Shown here one piece after another: positions 24,401 through 38,100 of a stretch of 64,000 nt of DNA. The notes below the pieces were generated by a model. That model saw nothing but the letters and a program-made list of their open reading frames with translations. It had not been told where the DNA came from and did no database searches. Numbering within the stretch: the stretch's first letter is position 1; the number at the start of each line of letters is the position of its first letter. This DNA is from Dipteris shenzhenensis. Taxonomy: Eukaryota > Polypodiophyta > Polypodiopsida > Gleicheniales. The stretch is taken from NCBI GenBank assembly GCA_047967505.1, contig CM106540.1; one strand, written 5' to 3'. Position numbers and translations under genes: made by a program.

Positions 24401-27400
24401 TTTTTTCTGGGTAGTGCCTTGGTGAAGCGATCAACAACATGGTCGTATGTAGAGCAATAAGTCAATGTGGTCTCCCTTGCATGAAGCCTCTCTCTGACAT
24501 AATGATCGTGAATCTCAATGTACTTAGTGCAGGCCATAGCACTCTGTCAATGAAAATGATAGTGGGTTGCCGCTGACACTCACAAAGATCTCCAAGTAAC
24601 CTCCTCAGCCTTAAGCAATCTGTTGTGTGGCAGTGAAGGCTTCCCTATACTCTGCTCATAGATAGAGGTGGCAATAGTGGGTTGTCTCTCACTCGACCAA
24701 GATATACATAATTCGCCAAGGAAAAATGATTTCCGCTAGTGAACTGTCGGCTATCATACTCACCTACCCAATCTGATTGAACAAAGTGTATGCCCAAGTA
24801 ATAGTATAAAAAAACCAGATTTGACAAAGTCAGCTTTGACTGGGATGGCTTCTTGATTATTATCGCAGTGTCATGAATATGTACTTCTCAAAGAAATAAA
24901 GAGAAATCTTTTATATTGACTTTGGTCAAAGAACGTTGACTTGGCATACAAGAGACCTGTTGCTCCTCCCCGAGCTCCCTTTACTACGTTTCAGCCTCCC
25001 TCAGCCAGCCCCCCTCTCAGCCCCTCTCTCCCTCAACCTCCTCCCCTCAGCCAGCCCCTCTCCTTGCCCCCTCCCCATCCTCCTCTCCCTCTCCTACTCT
25101 CCCTCCCTACCTTGCCCCTACCCCTGCGCCCTACCCCCAGCTCCTTCTCTCGCCTCTGAGCCCCTACCCCCGCCCCCATCCTCCGCCTCTCAGGCCCCCA
25201 CCCCCCTCCCCTCCCCCTCCTACACCCCCCCTATTCCGCCCTCTCTCCCCCTTGGGCCTCCCCCTCCCCCTCACACTCCTCTTCTCTCTCCCTTCGACTC
25301 CCCTTACCCTCTCTCAGTCTCTCCTCGTAGTACCTCTTTCTACAGTCCTTTCCTTCACCCCAGGATGAGCTGAGCCCTTGGCTGAGCTTGGGATTAGCTT
25401 CAACAAAAGGGCACATCAAATTTTGCACAGGCCATCATGGAACTCCCGAAGACAAGACTTTCGCCTAATACACTGATTAGAAAGCCCTCCTACTTTGACG
25501 TTGCAACCTGCATATCGACACCCAGCCCCTATGCATTGCACTACAAGTGGAGGATTGGACCTGATCCACAGGAGCAAATATATTTTCTACGTCAAGAAGT
25601 GAGAGAGCTCAGGCTTATGGTTGCAGCTCTTGGAAGAAAGGTGAAGGAGATGGAGAGCGAAGGCAAGCAAGAAATTATTGTAAAGGTTATGGAAAAATGC
25701 AACACATATCCAATAGCGCCAACACTTTTCTCCACGGTTGAAGAGATGATCACCACTCAGGTAAGCTCAACCACGAAAGAAATGGCCATTGTGGCCAACA
25801 GCAAAATCAATAAAACAGATCTCTATGCAGAAGTAAAAGAGCAGGAAGCCATAGTACATAATAAGAAAATATTGTGCATTGGAGGACTACCAAAGGATAG
25901 TCTTGGGTGTTTTGATGATGAGGGGGGACACACAGAAGAAGAGAAATTTACATGCCTCAAGAAGGGGATACCACAAATATAATGGGGTAAAAATGACATC
26001 AGTTGTATCTCCCAAAAGGGGACACAAGTGCAAGTTTACTTCAATGTATTTCTGCTCGAAGAATTCCACCCCCCCGCACTTGGAATGGTGCATCTTCTAG
26101 CGGAAACACCCCAGAGATCAATACAGGAATTGGGATTACATGGGCTGCAATAACAGCCAGCAAAACACTCTTCCCTGAAGAAGAGGTTGCTGCTTTGCTG
26201 TCTACTTCTCAGGCGACTACTTCTTCTCAGGGGCGAGGCCTCGACCCTGAGATAGAAATGCAAGGCTGACCTCATACTTTTTGCTGCTGTACATAGTTGT
26301 TACATTACTATAAATATATGTATATATGACTGCTCACATCACCTGTTTTACACTCAATGTCCAGGGCATGTGTGACAGTAGGAAATGGAAATCTGTGTGG
26401 CTGTACATCAACAGATTTCAGCCTGACATAGTGGCATTACAAGAGCACAACCAACATATTTATGCAGGCAAGACAGGACACTACTGTGGGTATGACATTT
26501 TCTATGGTGGGGAGCACTCTTTCTCAGGGGTTGTCCTTCTGATCAAACATGAGCTTCAACCAGTCATTGCATTAAATGACAACAAAGGCAGATGGCTTGT
26601 TCTCCAATGCATTATTAGAGGAGAGGTGTTTGAATTTGCTTCAGTTTATGCACCTCAGTCATCTCGAGACAGAACTGTAATTTGGGATGCTATGCAACAA
26701 TACCCGTGGAGATATTATGCCTACATATGTGGGGATTTCAATAATGCTCCACAACAGGGAGACAACACTTCCAGCCACGATCATATGTTATCCCCTGAAA
26801 GGCATGCATGGTCTCAACTACTTTTGCATTTGGATCTGGTTGACCTTTGGAAGGAATTGCAGCCTTTGTCACCGGGCTACACTTTTCAACATAATGCTCT
26901 TTCCGCTTATCAGGCAAGACTGGATCGTTGGTATAGTGTCGCTCCCCAACAAAATGGGGATTTCGCATGCAAAATGTGGATTGACTATGCCTTTGTGCAT
27001 TCAGACCATGCACCACTATGGCTGCGGTTATCTTTTCATAAGATGCTAGAAGATAGATTGCCACAAAGGCGACATCTAATCATCAACAATAGTTATTTGC
27101 AACATGCTGAATTTAGGGCAATGGTTACTGAAGCAGCTCATTGTCTTTCCTCTAGCAGCTATCTTCATGCTGATGATGCCTGGGCATCTTTTATTTCTAA
27201 AATGCAAATGGTGATTAGAGCTTATGGCAAGTCTTACACGAAGACTCTGAGGGAAACCATTGCTCAGGCCAAGTCTACTTGTCAAGACCTCACTGAACTC
27301 AGTCATCATCATTCGTTGTCCATGCATGAGCAAACCACACTATGTCAGGCCAGACATTGTCTTAAACTAAATGATCACAGGAAACTGGCAAAATGGGAGA

Positions 27401-30400
27401 CTAGAGCAAGACAAAGAGCCTTCACAGATAAAGGTTGCTCTTCCAAAGAATTTTTCAAGAGTTTGCATCAGAGGAGAATCAAAACAGAAATTTGTAGAGT
27501 GCTTATGCCCGATGGATCATGGACTACTTCACGGTCACAGCTTGCCTCTGTATGTGTGCATCACTTCTCCCAGCAATTTGGCTCTGCAGCTCCTCCCTCG
27601 CAACAGGTTTTGCTTGCACGAAACTTATTGTTGCAAAATGTTTCTCCAATAATTTCCCCTACTCAAGCTTTGGAATTGGAGGAACCCTTTACTGAGAGGG
27701 AACTGTCAGATGCGATCAAATCATGTGGCAGATGGAAATCTCCCGGATGGGATGGTTTAACAGTCGAGTTTTTTCTAGCATACTGGCCTATTTTGAAGCA
27801 TCCATTAATATATATGGTGAATGCTGCATGGTAACATCAGAAAATGCCAGACACATGGAAGAGAGGTCTTGTTAAACTCCTTCCTAAAAAACAAATTTGT
27901 GAGTCTTTGGCAGATTGGAGACCTATCACTCTTATGCCCGTAATTTACAAAGTCACTACCAAAATGATTGTTGCTCGGCTAAAGGGGTTTTTACATGATG
28001 GGTTGCATCCTGCACAATATGTCTTTGTCCCGCGTAGGCATATCACCGATAACATTGCTAATGCCTACATTGGAATTGAATATGCCAAATACACACAGCA
28101 GGATGTTTTGTTATTGCAAGTTGATATTGCCAAAGCTTTTGATACAATTCAGTGGGATTTCATTTCATCGACTATGCAGGCTTTGGGTTTTGGCACAAAA
28201 ATGCAGCAACTCATCAATTGGCTATATCAAGATAGTGAAGCTGCTTGCATACTTTCAGGAGATATTTCTCCATCCTGGACTCTTGCTTGCTCTGTCAGAC
28301 AAGGATGTCCACTGAGTGCTTTACTTTTTGCCATAGCCACTCATCCACTGCTTCAATATCTGGATCACCTCTTGGACACTGACCAGCTGCACGGTTTGGA
28401 GATTCTTGGCAGTCGCAGCATGATTGCTCAAGCATATGCTGATGATTCTTTCTTTACTCTAAAAAATACTCGGGCTGATCTGTCCATGATTATGCATGCT
28501 CTTTCTACATATGGATTGGCTGCTGGCCTTCAGGTAAATTTTCAAAAATCAAAATTGTTGCCTTGACATGCACAGGACTGGCACAATCTTTTGTGGCCTG
28601 GGGAAATTGTCCCTGCTTCTCAATTCATTCGACATCTTGGTTATCCTCTAGGCTGGGGACTCACCCGTTCACAACAAACTGATTGGGTGCTAGTAAAGTT
28701 AAGGGCAAAACTTGAATATTGGAAGCTTGCAACTTGGCCATTACATGTTCGTCTGCGAATTACACAATCCATTTTGATAGCATACATACAATTTTATCTG
28801 CCTCTCACTATGTTCACTAAGGCAGATTTGGTTTCATTTATGTCAGCTATCATGGAAATTTTCTGGCGTTCAAAACATGGCAAGAAAAGTCTCAGATTAC
28901 TCTCCATGCATCGTCTCTGTTCTCCAAAGATGCACGGGGGTCTGAACATTCTCAATATTCAAATGCATTTGCTTGCTCACAGGGGAAAAATGATGATGCA
29001 GTTTCTACAAGGAGATCAGCCTTGGGCTTTTATGATCCGCTCTCTCTTATTACATCTTCATACATCTGCTTTTGGGAATTGGCAGCCTACTCAGTGGGAA
29101 TTTTTATTTGGCTCTATCCAAGGCAAGATCAGAGGATGCCCTTTTGTCTCTTCTCTGCTTCTTGATTGGAAACATATTCTATCCCACTTGGAATGGAAAG
29201 GCAGGGACTCTCTCTCGGGCAACTCTTTGAGGGTAGAGAATCTCTTTTGGTCTAAAGTATTCCATCCACCTTTGGCCATACAAGAACCCCGACGTTTTTA
29301 TTTTCTCTCCTTCAAAGGCATTTCATCTATGGCGGATGTACTTCAGGATGATGGCACAATTCTATCTTTTTCTTTGGCTGCTCGCAAATATGGCTTGGGA
29401 GCTCATTATCGTCCTTTATGGCATAAAATTTCAGCAATGCTCCAACCGTACTTGCCGGTACCTCATTTAGAAATTCAGCATCGGCTTGAGGATTGGATTT
29501 TACGCTCTTCTTCCTCATATGTCCGTCCTTTGAAGCTTTCACATATTACAGTGTCATCACTATATAAAGTGTTATTACCTCCACCTTGGATTTCCAACAG
29601 AGCAAATACTGTTTGGCATATAGATCATCCAATGAAGTGGTGGAGAAAAAGGCTGCGTCTCCTTTGGCATTACAAAGTCCCTCTTCGACAATAGCTTTTC
29701 CTATGGCGAGTTCTCCTTGGCATTTTTCCATGTGGACAGTTACTCGCACACAGACATATTGCTTCAGCTGTTTGTCACAGATGCTCGCACTCTACTGAAC
29801 CAGTGCTCCATATCTTTTGGTCCTGTCCAAACACTTCTGATCTCATTGCTCTCATCAGACAGAGGCTTCGACAGCGATTTCCTACTGTTACTTTTGGCAG
29901 ATTTTTCTGGTTGTTTGGATTTCATCCCCAGAGACAGGGTTTAGATTTATTTTTTGTATGGGTGCGATATTGGACCCTATGGACTTTATGGATGGATAGA
30001 AATCATAGAGTCTTTGGTGATCCACTATTTTCATCCTTTCTTTTTTTCAAACGATCTCTGCAACAATCATTCTACGATTGTTTTCAGACTCGTTTGATTG
30101 ATCAGGATGTGTATACAGCTTATACTGAGATCTTTTGTTGAGTAGTAGCTACTTCGTTTTTGAAGCAGCTATGAATGTAATTATTCCATAGAAATAAAAG
30201 ATTTCTTCTCACAAAAAAAAAGCAAGTTTACTTCAATGAGAGGGCAAGACGAGTTAAGATTCTCTGGTAGACAAACAAGCTGAAAGGTACATGGGTATGG
30301 ATATCTGAAGAGCTCACCCTGACTCAGCTCAAACAAAGGAATGCTGAACTTACTGAAGAGAAGGATGCACGCAAAGCAGGAAAATGGGCAGTCTAACGTG

Positions 30401-32136
30401 ATGGAATGGCTCTAATTAGAGACTTCAAATCTAAACGTAAAGACCCTCAGTCTTAAACTGATGTAATGCATGCCACTTTTGATATAAGACTAGAACTTAG
30501 ATGTGTACTAAATAATCTCGAGCTGAGATGCCATGAGCTCTCCTCGAGTCTCTGATTTTCAAAGATGTAGTAGCTACACTTTTTTTGGTGTGTACTTTGT
30601 CTCATAGTTCCGTGAGGGCTTAGAAAGACGCTAATATTATTTCTTCTTCTTCTTCTTCTCCCCCTTTCCCTCACACTCCTCTTCCCTTCCCTCACCCTCC
30701 TCTCTCTTCCTGGGCTCTCTCCCCTCCCTCATGCCGCAGCTTAGGTTGTTGGGCGGATCCTCATTGTGATTGAATCGGCCTTTTTTGCCTAGATTGACGA
30801 ATGGGTTTCCATTTATACAGCTTGAAAGTCCCAACCTTCCAGGTTACAAGCCATGGACTGGATGCTCACAGCTATACCGGGAGACCTCGCCTCCCATCTC
30901 ACCGATTTGCGCTTATTGGGACGAGGTTTGTTCCAGGTGGTTTTTAATACACTTGGGTCTCTGGCTACAATGCTTCAGACAACGCTAGGCTCTAGGAGGA
31001 TCTTTCTCTTGCCCTTCACTTGGGCTTCTATCTAGTTGTAGGGGACACTCAGATTACCTCTCTTTTCATCAGATTCCCTAGTCTCCCACAAGTGTACCTT
31101 CAACTTCTTCCTACCATTCGAACCACTTTTGGTTTGGTCGCAACCCCCCCCCCTCTCCCCGGCATGCCTTCTTCAGCACCACAGGCAGTCATATCGCACC
31201 GCCTAGGCCCTGTATGTGTCAAATAACAATTTTCATTGGTGAGAGGAAGTGAGATGGAACACCTTACTTGACCTAGTGGCTGATACAAATCTCTCCTGGG
31301 TAGAATTCCTCCTACCAAGGGAAGGAAAGTCCACGGGAGAAAGAACCCCTACACCTGTGGAAGGGGGTGCTCTGCCAATATACATTCCCAGAACAGCATT
31401 CCCAAAGGTGGAGGGCACAAAATCTTCCTCTCCAATATCTGCCATATCTACCAGGATAGAGAATGAGTTTCTATGAATCAAGTCTAGCAGTGGAGTACAA
31501 AGAATTCCTGCACTCGAGGGGGGGTGAAGGAGAGGAAACCCTCTTGCCTCTGTGGACTAAGGAGCAAAAGAGGCAAGGGGCTACACTAGAAAAGGGCTAG
31601 GGGTTTGAGAATCAAACTGAGCATCATCACTGGTCCTGTCCAAAAGTGAAATTGGAGGGGGATCAAGTCACTTGAAGGCCCCTCCTGAACTGCATGTAAT
31701 AGGACGGGGGCAGGGGCATCTGCATCTACTATCAAGACAAGAATATCATCCACTCAAAGATGTGGAGGATCAGGAGCACGGGTAGTGTCCTCCTATACTG
31801 ACAGTGGAGGATCAGTACCCAGCGAGAAGCAAGAGGTGTGGACCGTGCTGAAGGTCCTGGACGTGCTACTAGTGCTGAATGTGTCCCTGGTACTAGCCTG
31901 GTAGTGCGTGTCGAATGTGCAGGGTGAGAAGACGGTGCCGAAGGAGCAGTGTGAGGAGGAGCCGCCCCCGAAGACCACTTGGGTCTTTTCTTCTTCCTTG
32001 GGCAATCTCTAGCAAAGTGCCCAAGGGCTCTGTAAATTCTGCACTGTCGATAACCTCCACTTTTTACAAAAAAAGGAGCCATCCGGATGCTGAAGCATCC
32101 ATGATGTTAGGGTCTGTAACCAGGACCCTAAGTCTC

Positions 32137-32185
<49 letters not shown>

Positions 32186-35100
32186 TTCTATAACAGAAGA
32201 TAATCCACTGACCATAATCTTTTATTTTTTATTTTTTTTCAAATTACCAAAACATTTAGAAAAATAATTTCATGGAAATTTTTCTCCATGAGGATTTTGG
32301 AGATTGGCACCAGTGCCATGCTCCAAAAACCCATATGGGGATTGTCACCATTGCCAATCTTCCAATACTCGAGCTTCTTTTTCAATTTTTCAAGAACTCA
32401 GTCTGTTTGTTGACGACGGGTCATCATCCAACCCAAAGGATAGCCCAAGTGACGAACTAACTGAGTAGGTGGGACAATCTCCCCCGGCCATAAAAGACTA
32501 TGCTAGTCTTTAGCATGCAATGGTAAGAGCTTTGATTTCTGAAAATTGACATGAAGACCAGCAGCCATGCCATATATAGAGAGAGCATGCATAAGTGAAG
32601 AAAGGTGTGTCTCAGTATTCAAAAGAATCATCAGCATAAGCTTGAGCAATCATTAGGGGACTCCCTTGTATTTCCAAACCATGGAGCATATCAGTAGCCA
32701 CCAAGTGATTCAGGTATTGAAGCATCGGGTGTGGGGCAATAGCATACAAAAGTGCACTGAGTCGACAGCCTTGGCGAACAGAACTACCAAGAGTCCAAGT
32801 CTCAAAGATATCCCCCGACAAGATACAAGAGCTTGACTGTTACTGTAAAGCGAATATATGACATGCTGCATTTTGTGCCCAAAACCCAATGCTCTCATGA
32901 TCTGCGAGATAAAATCCCATTGGATAGTGCCAAATGCTTTAGCAATGTCAACATGTAGCAATAAGACATTCTGCTCAGTGTATTATGCATATTCTATGCC
33001 AACATATGCATTGGCAATGTTATCTGTAATATGCCGACGAGGAATGAAACCATACTGTGCCGGATGAAGGCCATCTTGTAAAAATCATTTGGTACGATCG
33101 ACAACCATCTTAGCAATGATCTTATAAATAACAGGCATGAGAGTGATAGGCCTCCAATCAGTCAAAGATTCACATAGTTGCTTCTTGGGAAGAAACTTAA
33201 CCAGTCCTTTTTTACATGAGGCTGGCATGCATTGATTGTGCCAGGCAAAATTAATCATACACAGCAAAGTAGACTTAAGAAAATCCCAATACTTGAGAAA
33301 GAACTCCACAATGAGACCATCCCAGCCAGGAGATTTCCATCTACCACATGATTTTACTGCATCAGACAATTCAGTTTCAGTGAAAGGAACTTCCAACTCC
33401 AAGGCTTGCACAGGAGAGATAGTTGAATTTACATGATGCAATAAAAGGTCTCTTGCTGAAAGAACCTCATGAGTAGAAAAATCTGCATGCCCAAAATGTT
33501 GAGAAAAATGATCAACACAAGCTTCAACAAGCTGTGCTCGAGAAGAAGTCCAAACACACACACACAACGTGAAATACTGCACACAATGTGAAATACTGAC
33601 CGAACAATGAAGCATACTACAAGAGAAGAAGAATCATGGGAGAAGGACTTGACGAGAGAGAGAGAGAGAGAGAGATGAGATGATATGAATGTATTAAAGT
33701 CCGCTTGAGACCATTTAGGATCTCTGGGACCGGTGATCACTATCAACTAATAGTGATCCTTACATCAAGTGATAGAAAATATTACAGACTTCTAGTGAAT
33801 ACGTGTTGGATTAGCTTGTTGAGAGAGAGAGAGAGAGTTGTATGTATGTTGATGTCGGAATGGATTGTCTAGGGGAATTTGGACAGGAACTCTCCAAATG
33901 CAGGCTATGTGCTGTTAATGTTCTACAACCTATACGAGGGCAAGGTGAGACATTTCAGATGTCTTAATAGATCGTTTCATTGTTTACTGCTATTTGTCAG
34001 CATTGAAAAGTGTTAGCTTGGGAGATGCTTTTCTTAGAAGCACAAGAACTGCAGTTCCACACACATCCAATCATTGCCTCGATACAAAAATTTGCCATGA
34101 GATTCTCTAGACATCTTCTCATTTTATTCTTGCATGAAGGACCGGAGGGAGTTTGAGGAGAGTTTGAAGCGGCGCTTTGGCTACCTTGTAAAACAGCCAG
34201 TTCTCAGATCACAGTACGCATTTTCTTTTTCCTCAACTCGGTCCATCTTATGACACGCTTTGGTCTGCCTATCAAGAGCTGCATTTTGCTACTTGGGTGT
34301 TGTCTTTGATTCTTGGATCAAGTATTTCTCGAAACATGTCCCCTACCAAGAGTTCAATGCAACGTTTTTTCTGGATGATCTCATCAGATGTTCTCTGTGA
34401 TATGATGTTTTCCTCGTGAAATTTGTAACAGGGCTTCCCTTCCACCTCCCGTCAATGGAGTACTTAAACAGGGTCTAGATCTCTTCAGGCGACATGTGAT
34501 GAAACATGGAAGGTAGGAATTGATTTCATTGCCAGCTGCAGGTCTTCCCTTTTCCTATTTTCATCCTTTTTCCGCATTTATCTCGTAAAAAGACTAATAG
34601 AAATGAATAAGATAGAGGTGCAGAATGCTGTTGGTTCTCATATACAATTTGTGAATGCGAACAAGAATGATTTACAATGCGTCACATTCCTAATCTATCA
34701 TGGGTTATTTCATGGTTGTATAGTGGAAAGTGCCCAGAGCCAAGTGTTAAACAGTTGGCACAGTTTCTCTAAATGTAAAAAGTAGCCCATGAATCAAACC
34801 TTAGGGGACATTACACTCTGCAGCACATCAAGGAGATTCTCCATCATTGGGCTGACAAGCCAAGACATCTACTAGAAAGATACCTGTGGTATCAAATATT
34901 CATGTATACTATTATGAGTCATGCCAGCAGGCTTGATGTATGCATGTGTGTCAGAGCATGGAATAGAGAGATCAGTACTTGCACATGACAAGAATTGTGG
35001 GTTGTGTGTGGACTCACCATACATCACTGAGTATTGAGATGATATTGCTAAGCTAATTGGGTGGATTCAACAAGAGGGTGATTACTATGTGGTATCAATC

Positions 35101-38100
35101 TTAGGCATTTAGTCTCCAAAGTATTTCTCACTTTACTATGGTTTATCTTCATTGATAGATGAAACATGCAGATAAAGGAAAGGAGAGCATATCTAACTGC
35201 TCATTGTTCTTCATTATCAAACGAGTAATCAAACAGGCCAATCAAGGAAAAATCTTTTGGAAAGAGAGCTGACTTTGATACCTGTTAGAGTTGCATTACA
35301 GCGGAAGCATGTTTCCAAATATTTTCAACTTAATTAACAATTAGAGATTGAAATAGCAATTCAACTGAGCGAAATAAATTGCCATTCAACTAAGCAGAAT
35401 AAGCAAAATAAACACAAACTTTGCACAAGGAGATTGTTGTAAAAGTGAGTCATGAACTCTGGACTTAGTTCAATAATTCACACTTGGGGTGATTGGTGGT
35501 AAGGATATTAAAAGGTTCAATAGATTAGTAGCTAGATAGACAACCCATGGCATTATGTCATTAAGTGGCTAGAGACATCTAAGATGCCACAAGAGCTGGC
35601 ATACCCCCACATGCATCCACCATGGTGATGGGATATCTCAAGGTGTATGCCTCTAGCACACCTTGGTTTCTATGTGTGAGTGCTAGAGGCACAGTTAGGT
35701 GCCCACAAGCACAGTTAGGTGGTGGAAAGCCACATAGGATGATTGAGAGAATCTAGGAGCAAATTGAGGAGATGATTGTGGAGCTCTGAAGTCATCAGTG
35801 ATGTCAGTGAGCATGTATGAGGTGCCTACTTAAGGACCTCACTCTTCTTCATTCCATAATGCAATTATTCTGAGTTTGTGTCCACTCTACTCTTTCCTTT
35901 CAGTTTACCAACATGGTATCAGAGCCCTTTGATCCCCCTTGAGCCCATTTCTGCCACATCATCATCTTCTTCTTCACCTTCTTCTTCATCATCTCTTCCT
36001 CTTCTTCCCAAAGTTTGCTTAAGCTTGTTCTCCTCCGGTTCTCAACCATTTCCCACGCCCTTCCTGCTGGAGATCCACCTCGAAGGGGCGAACCCTTGGC
36101 TGAAAGGAATCAAAGAAAGACGCCCTCGTTTCGTCGCCATTTTGCGCAGATCGTCGATTCTGTCTTCTGTGATTTCTGTGAGACCGCTTCATCTTTCTCT
36201 AATTCCTTTCAGGGGTAGATTCTCCATGCCTTGGGCTATCCTGTGCTGAAATCTGAGCAGCAATGGCTGCATATTCAAGGAGAAATCTGTGAAAAACGAG
36301 TCGACTTTGAAGGGGCAAGCTATGGCGCCCTGACGCGTTTTTGCGCCTTCTCTTCCCAGAGGACCTTCTGTGGTATATCAGCTCTCTTTTGCCTTAAAAA
36401 CCCCCTTTTCCTTTGCTCTAAAGCGTAAGCTACAAGTCCTCCAAGTTCAGCCTTTTGGTTTTGACAGTTTTGACAAGTTTTTGAAGATGATGCTACATAA
36501 GATGCTATTCTAGCATTTCTGGTTTTTTGAAACTTTCAATAACATCAGTACAAGTGTGGCTTCAGTTTTGCTTTGAGTTGCTATACCTGGTTTTGATTGG
36601 AAAGTATTCATTTTAGCCAACTCTATGAAGCATGTAAGAAAAAGCATCATTGATTGAATATTGGTCACTAGTCTTTGCCACATCAAGTGCTTATATTTTG
36701 GAAGCCTTTCAGTTGTTTTTTGCCTTGTAAGAGAGAAAGACAGTGCCCAATATCTGGGTTAGACCCTCTCATGGCTACCCTATTGAATCTAGAGAAGTTC
36801 AATGGAAAGGGCTTCCACACATGGTAGATGAAGGTGAAATTTGCATTGATGAGGGAAAACCTCTGGGGACTTGTCAAACGGACTTCAACCGCTTCTTCTG
36901 CAGCCTCCAATGCTGGAGAATCCTCAACTCCGACACGCCCGGCAAGGGATCCTGCTAGCGAGGAGAAAGCATATGGTATCATTGCTCTTGCTTTAGGAGA
37001 TGATTATATTCATCACATCTCTGACTTAGAGTCTCCTTCAGAAGCTTGGCAGAAGCTTGACATGATTTTTGGTGCTAGCTCTCACATCTCTAAATTATCA
37101 CTTAAAATCTCTTTCTTTGAATTGAAGATGGTTAGTGGCACTACTTTGGCAGCTCATGTCAACTACATGCGGAGTCTTATGACTCAACTAGCTTCTATCA
37201 ACTCTCCTATTACTCCAGATGATGCTATGGCAGTGTTACTTAAGAGTATGCCTGAAGATTATGATCACATAGTTACCACTTTGAAAAATCTTCCTAATCC
37301 TAATCTTGAAGGTATTATCTCTGCTCTCCAAGAAGAAGAAAGGCATATGGAGCTCAGGAAAGGCAATGACACTATTTATGCTGTAAAAATCCAGAAGGGC
37401 AAGTTTACACCTTGCAATCACTGTGGAAAGACAAATCACCTTTCAAAGGACTGCTTCAAAATCAATCCATGCAAACACTGTGGCAAAAACAACCATCATG
37501 AGAAGTTTTGTAGAGCCAAAGCAAAGACACAAAATGCAAATCTACTTTCAGTTGATGAGCCTCCACAAGATAAGGCATCCTTCGAAGATTATGCATTTTA
37601 AATCATCTCTATGTATGCTCCAGATCTCTCTTTTTATGTCAAGGTACTCAGCCTGGATAGTCCTCCAAAATTAATGAAATAAACTACTGTGTTTTGTGTG
37701 TTTTGTAAACACCTCTGGTCACCTTATAATGTAGGCCATGTGTATGTTTTGCTCCATGGTACCTCCTGCAGACATTGTGTGCATGTACATGCAAGGGAGA
37801 TAACCATTGGAAGGTCTTTTTGTATCCCTTTTTGTTTACCTTACACCCATGGGAACCCTTGCTAGCATGAGAACCTAGCCATAGATTTATCCTTGATCAC
37901 CATGAGATGGCAGGAGAAACTATGAGACTAGATGTATCCTTGACATAGCCTGAGGCATTCCCTTGAGGGGGGGTTTGATGGGATATCTCAAGGTGTATGC
38001 CTCTGGCACACCTTGGTTTCTATGTGTGAGTGCTAGAGGCACAGTTAGGTGCCCACAAGCACAGTTAGGTGGTGGAAAGCCACATAGGATGATTGAGAGA

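Larger units (their letters stand above)
26047..30222 (+). mobile_element. LINE-A copy 2, 5' truncated in ORF1, otherwise nearly complete
   Basis: Starts inside ORF1, runs through all of ORF2, and ends with AGAAATAAAAG and a nine-base A tail (30214-30222), flanked by perfect 17-bp target duplications. It is the best preserved LINE-A ORF2 in the window. Unlike the other LINE-A loci it did not insert into a GT repeat. Confidence 0.95.
22662..33872 (+). other. 11.2-kb RNL intron filled by nested retroelements
   Basis: Contains copia fragments, a polypyrimidine tract, LINE-C ORF1 interrupted by LINE-A copy 2, gag-like pieces at 30.8-32.1 kb, a minus-strand LINE-A fragment, and CT and GA microsatellites. 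Splicing must bridge all of it. The stretch 22662-23410 shows nothing coding. Confidence 0.85.

Noticed and set aside
24936-25373. 145-codon Pro/Leu/Ser-rich ORF, cell-wall-protein-like at first sight
   Set aside because: It lies entirely within the polypyrimidine tract; overlapping frames in other registers are equally open, so composition explains it.
31915-32193. Arg-rich and LSLSLS-ending ORF
   Set aside because: It is the antisense of the zinc-knuckle fragment plus a (CT)n microsatellite.
35878-36249. 123-codon ORF starting at the end of the TR-GAG 5' LTR (and its relative at 51416-51787)
   Set aside because: It spans the LTR border and primer site and is Ser/Pro/Leu-rich from a CTT-rich leader; it is present in both copies but has no codon-level conservation I could see, so I treat it as leader.
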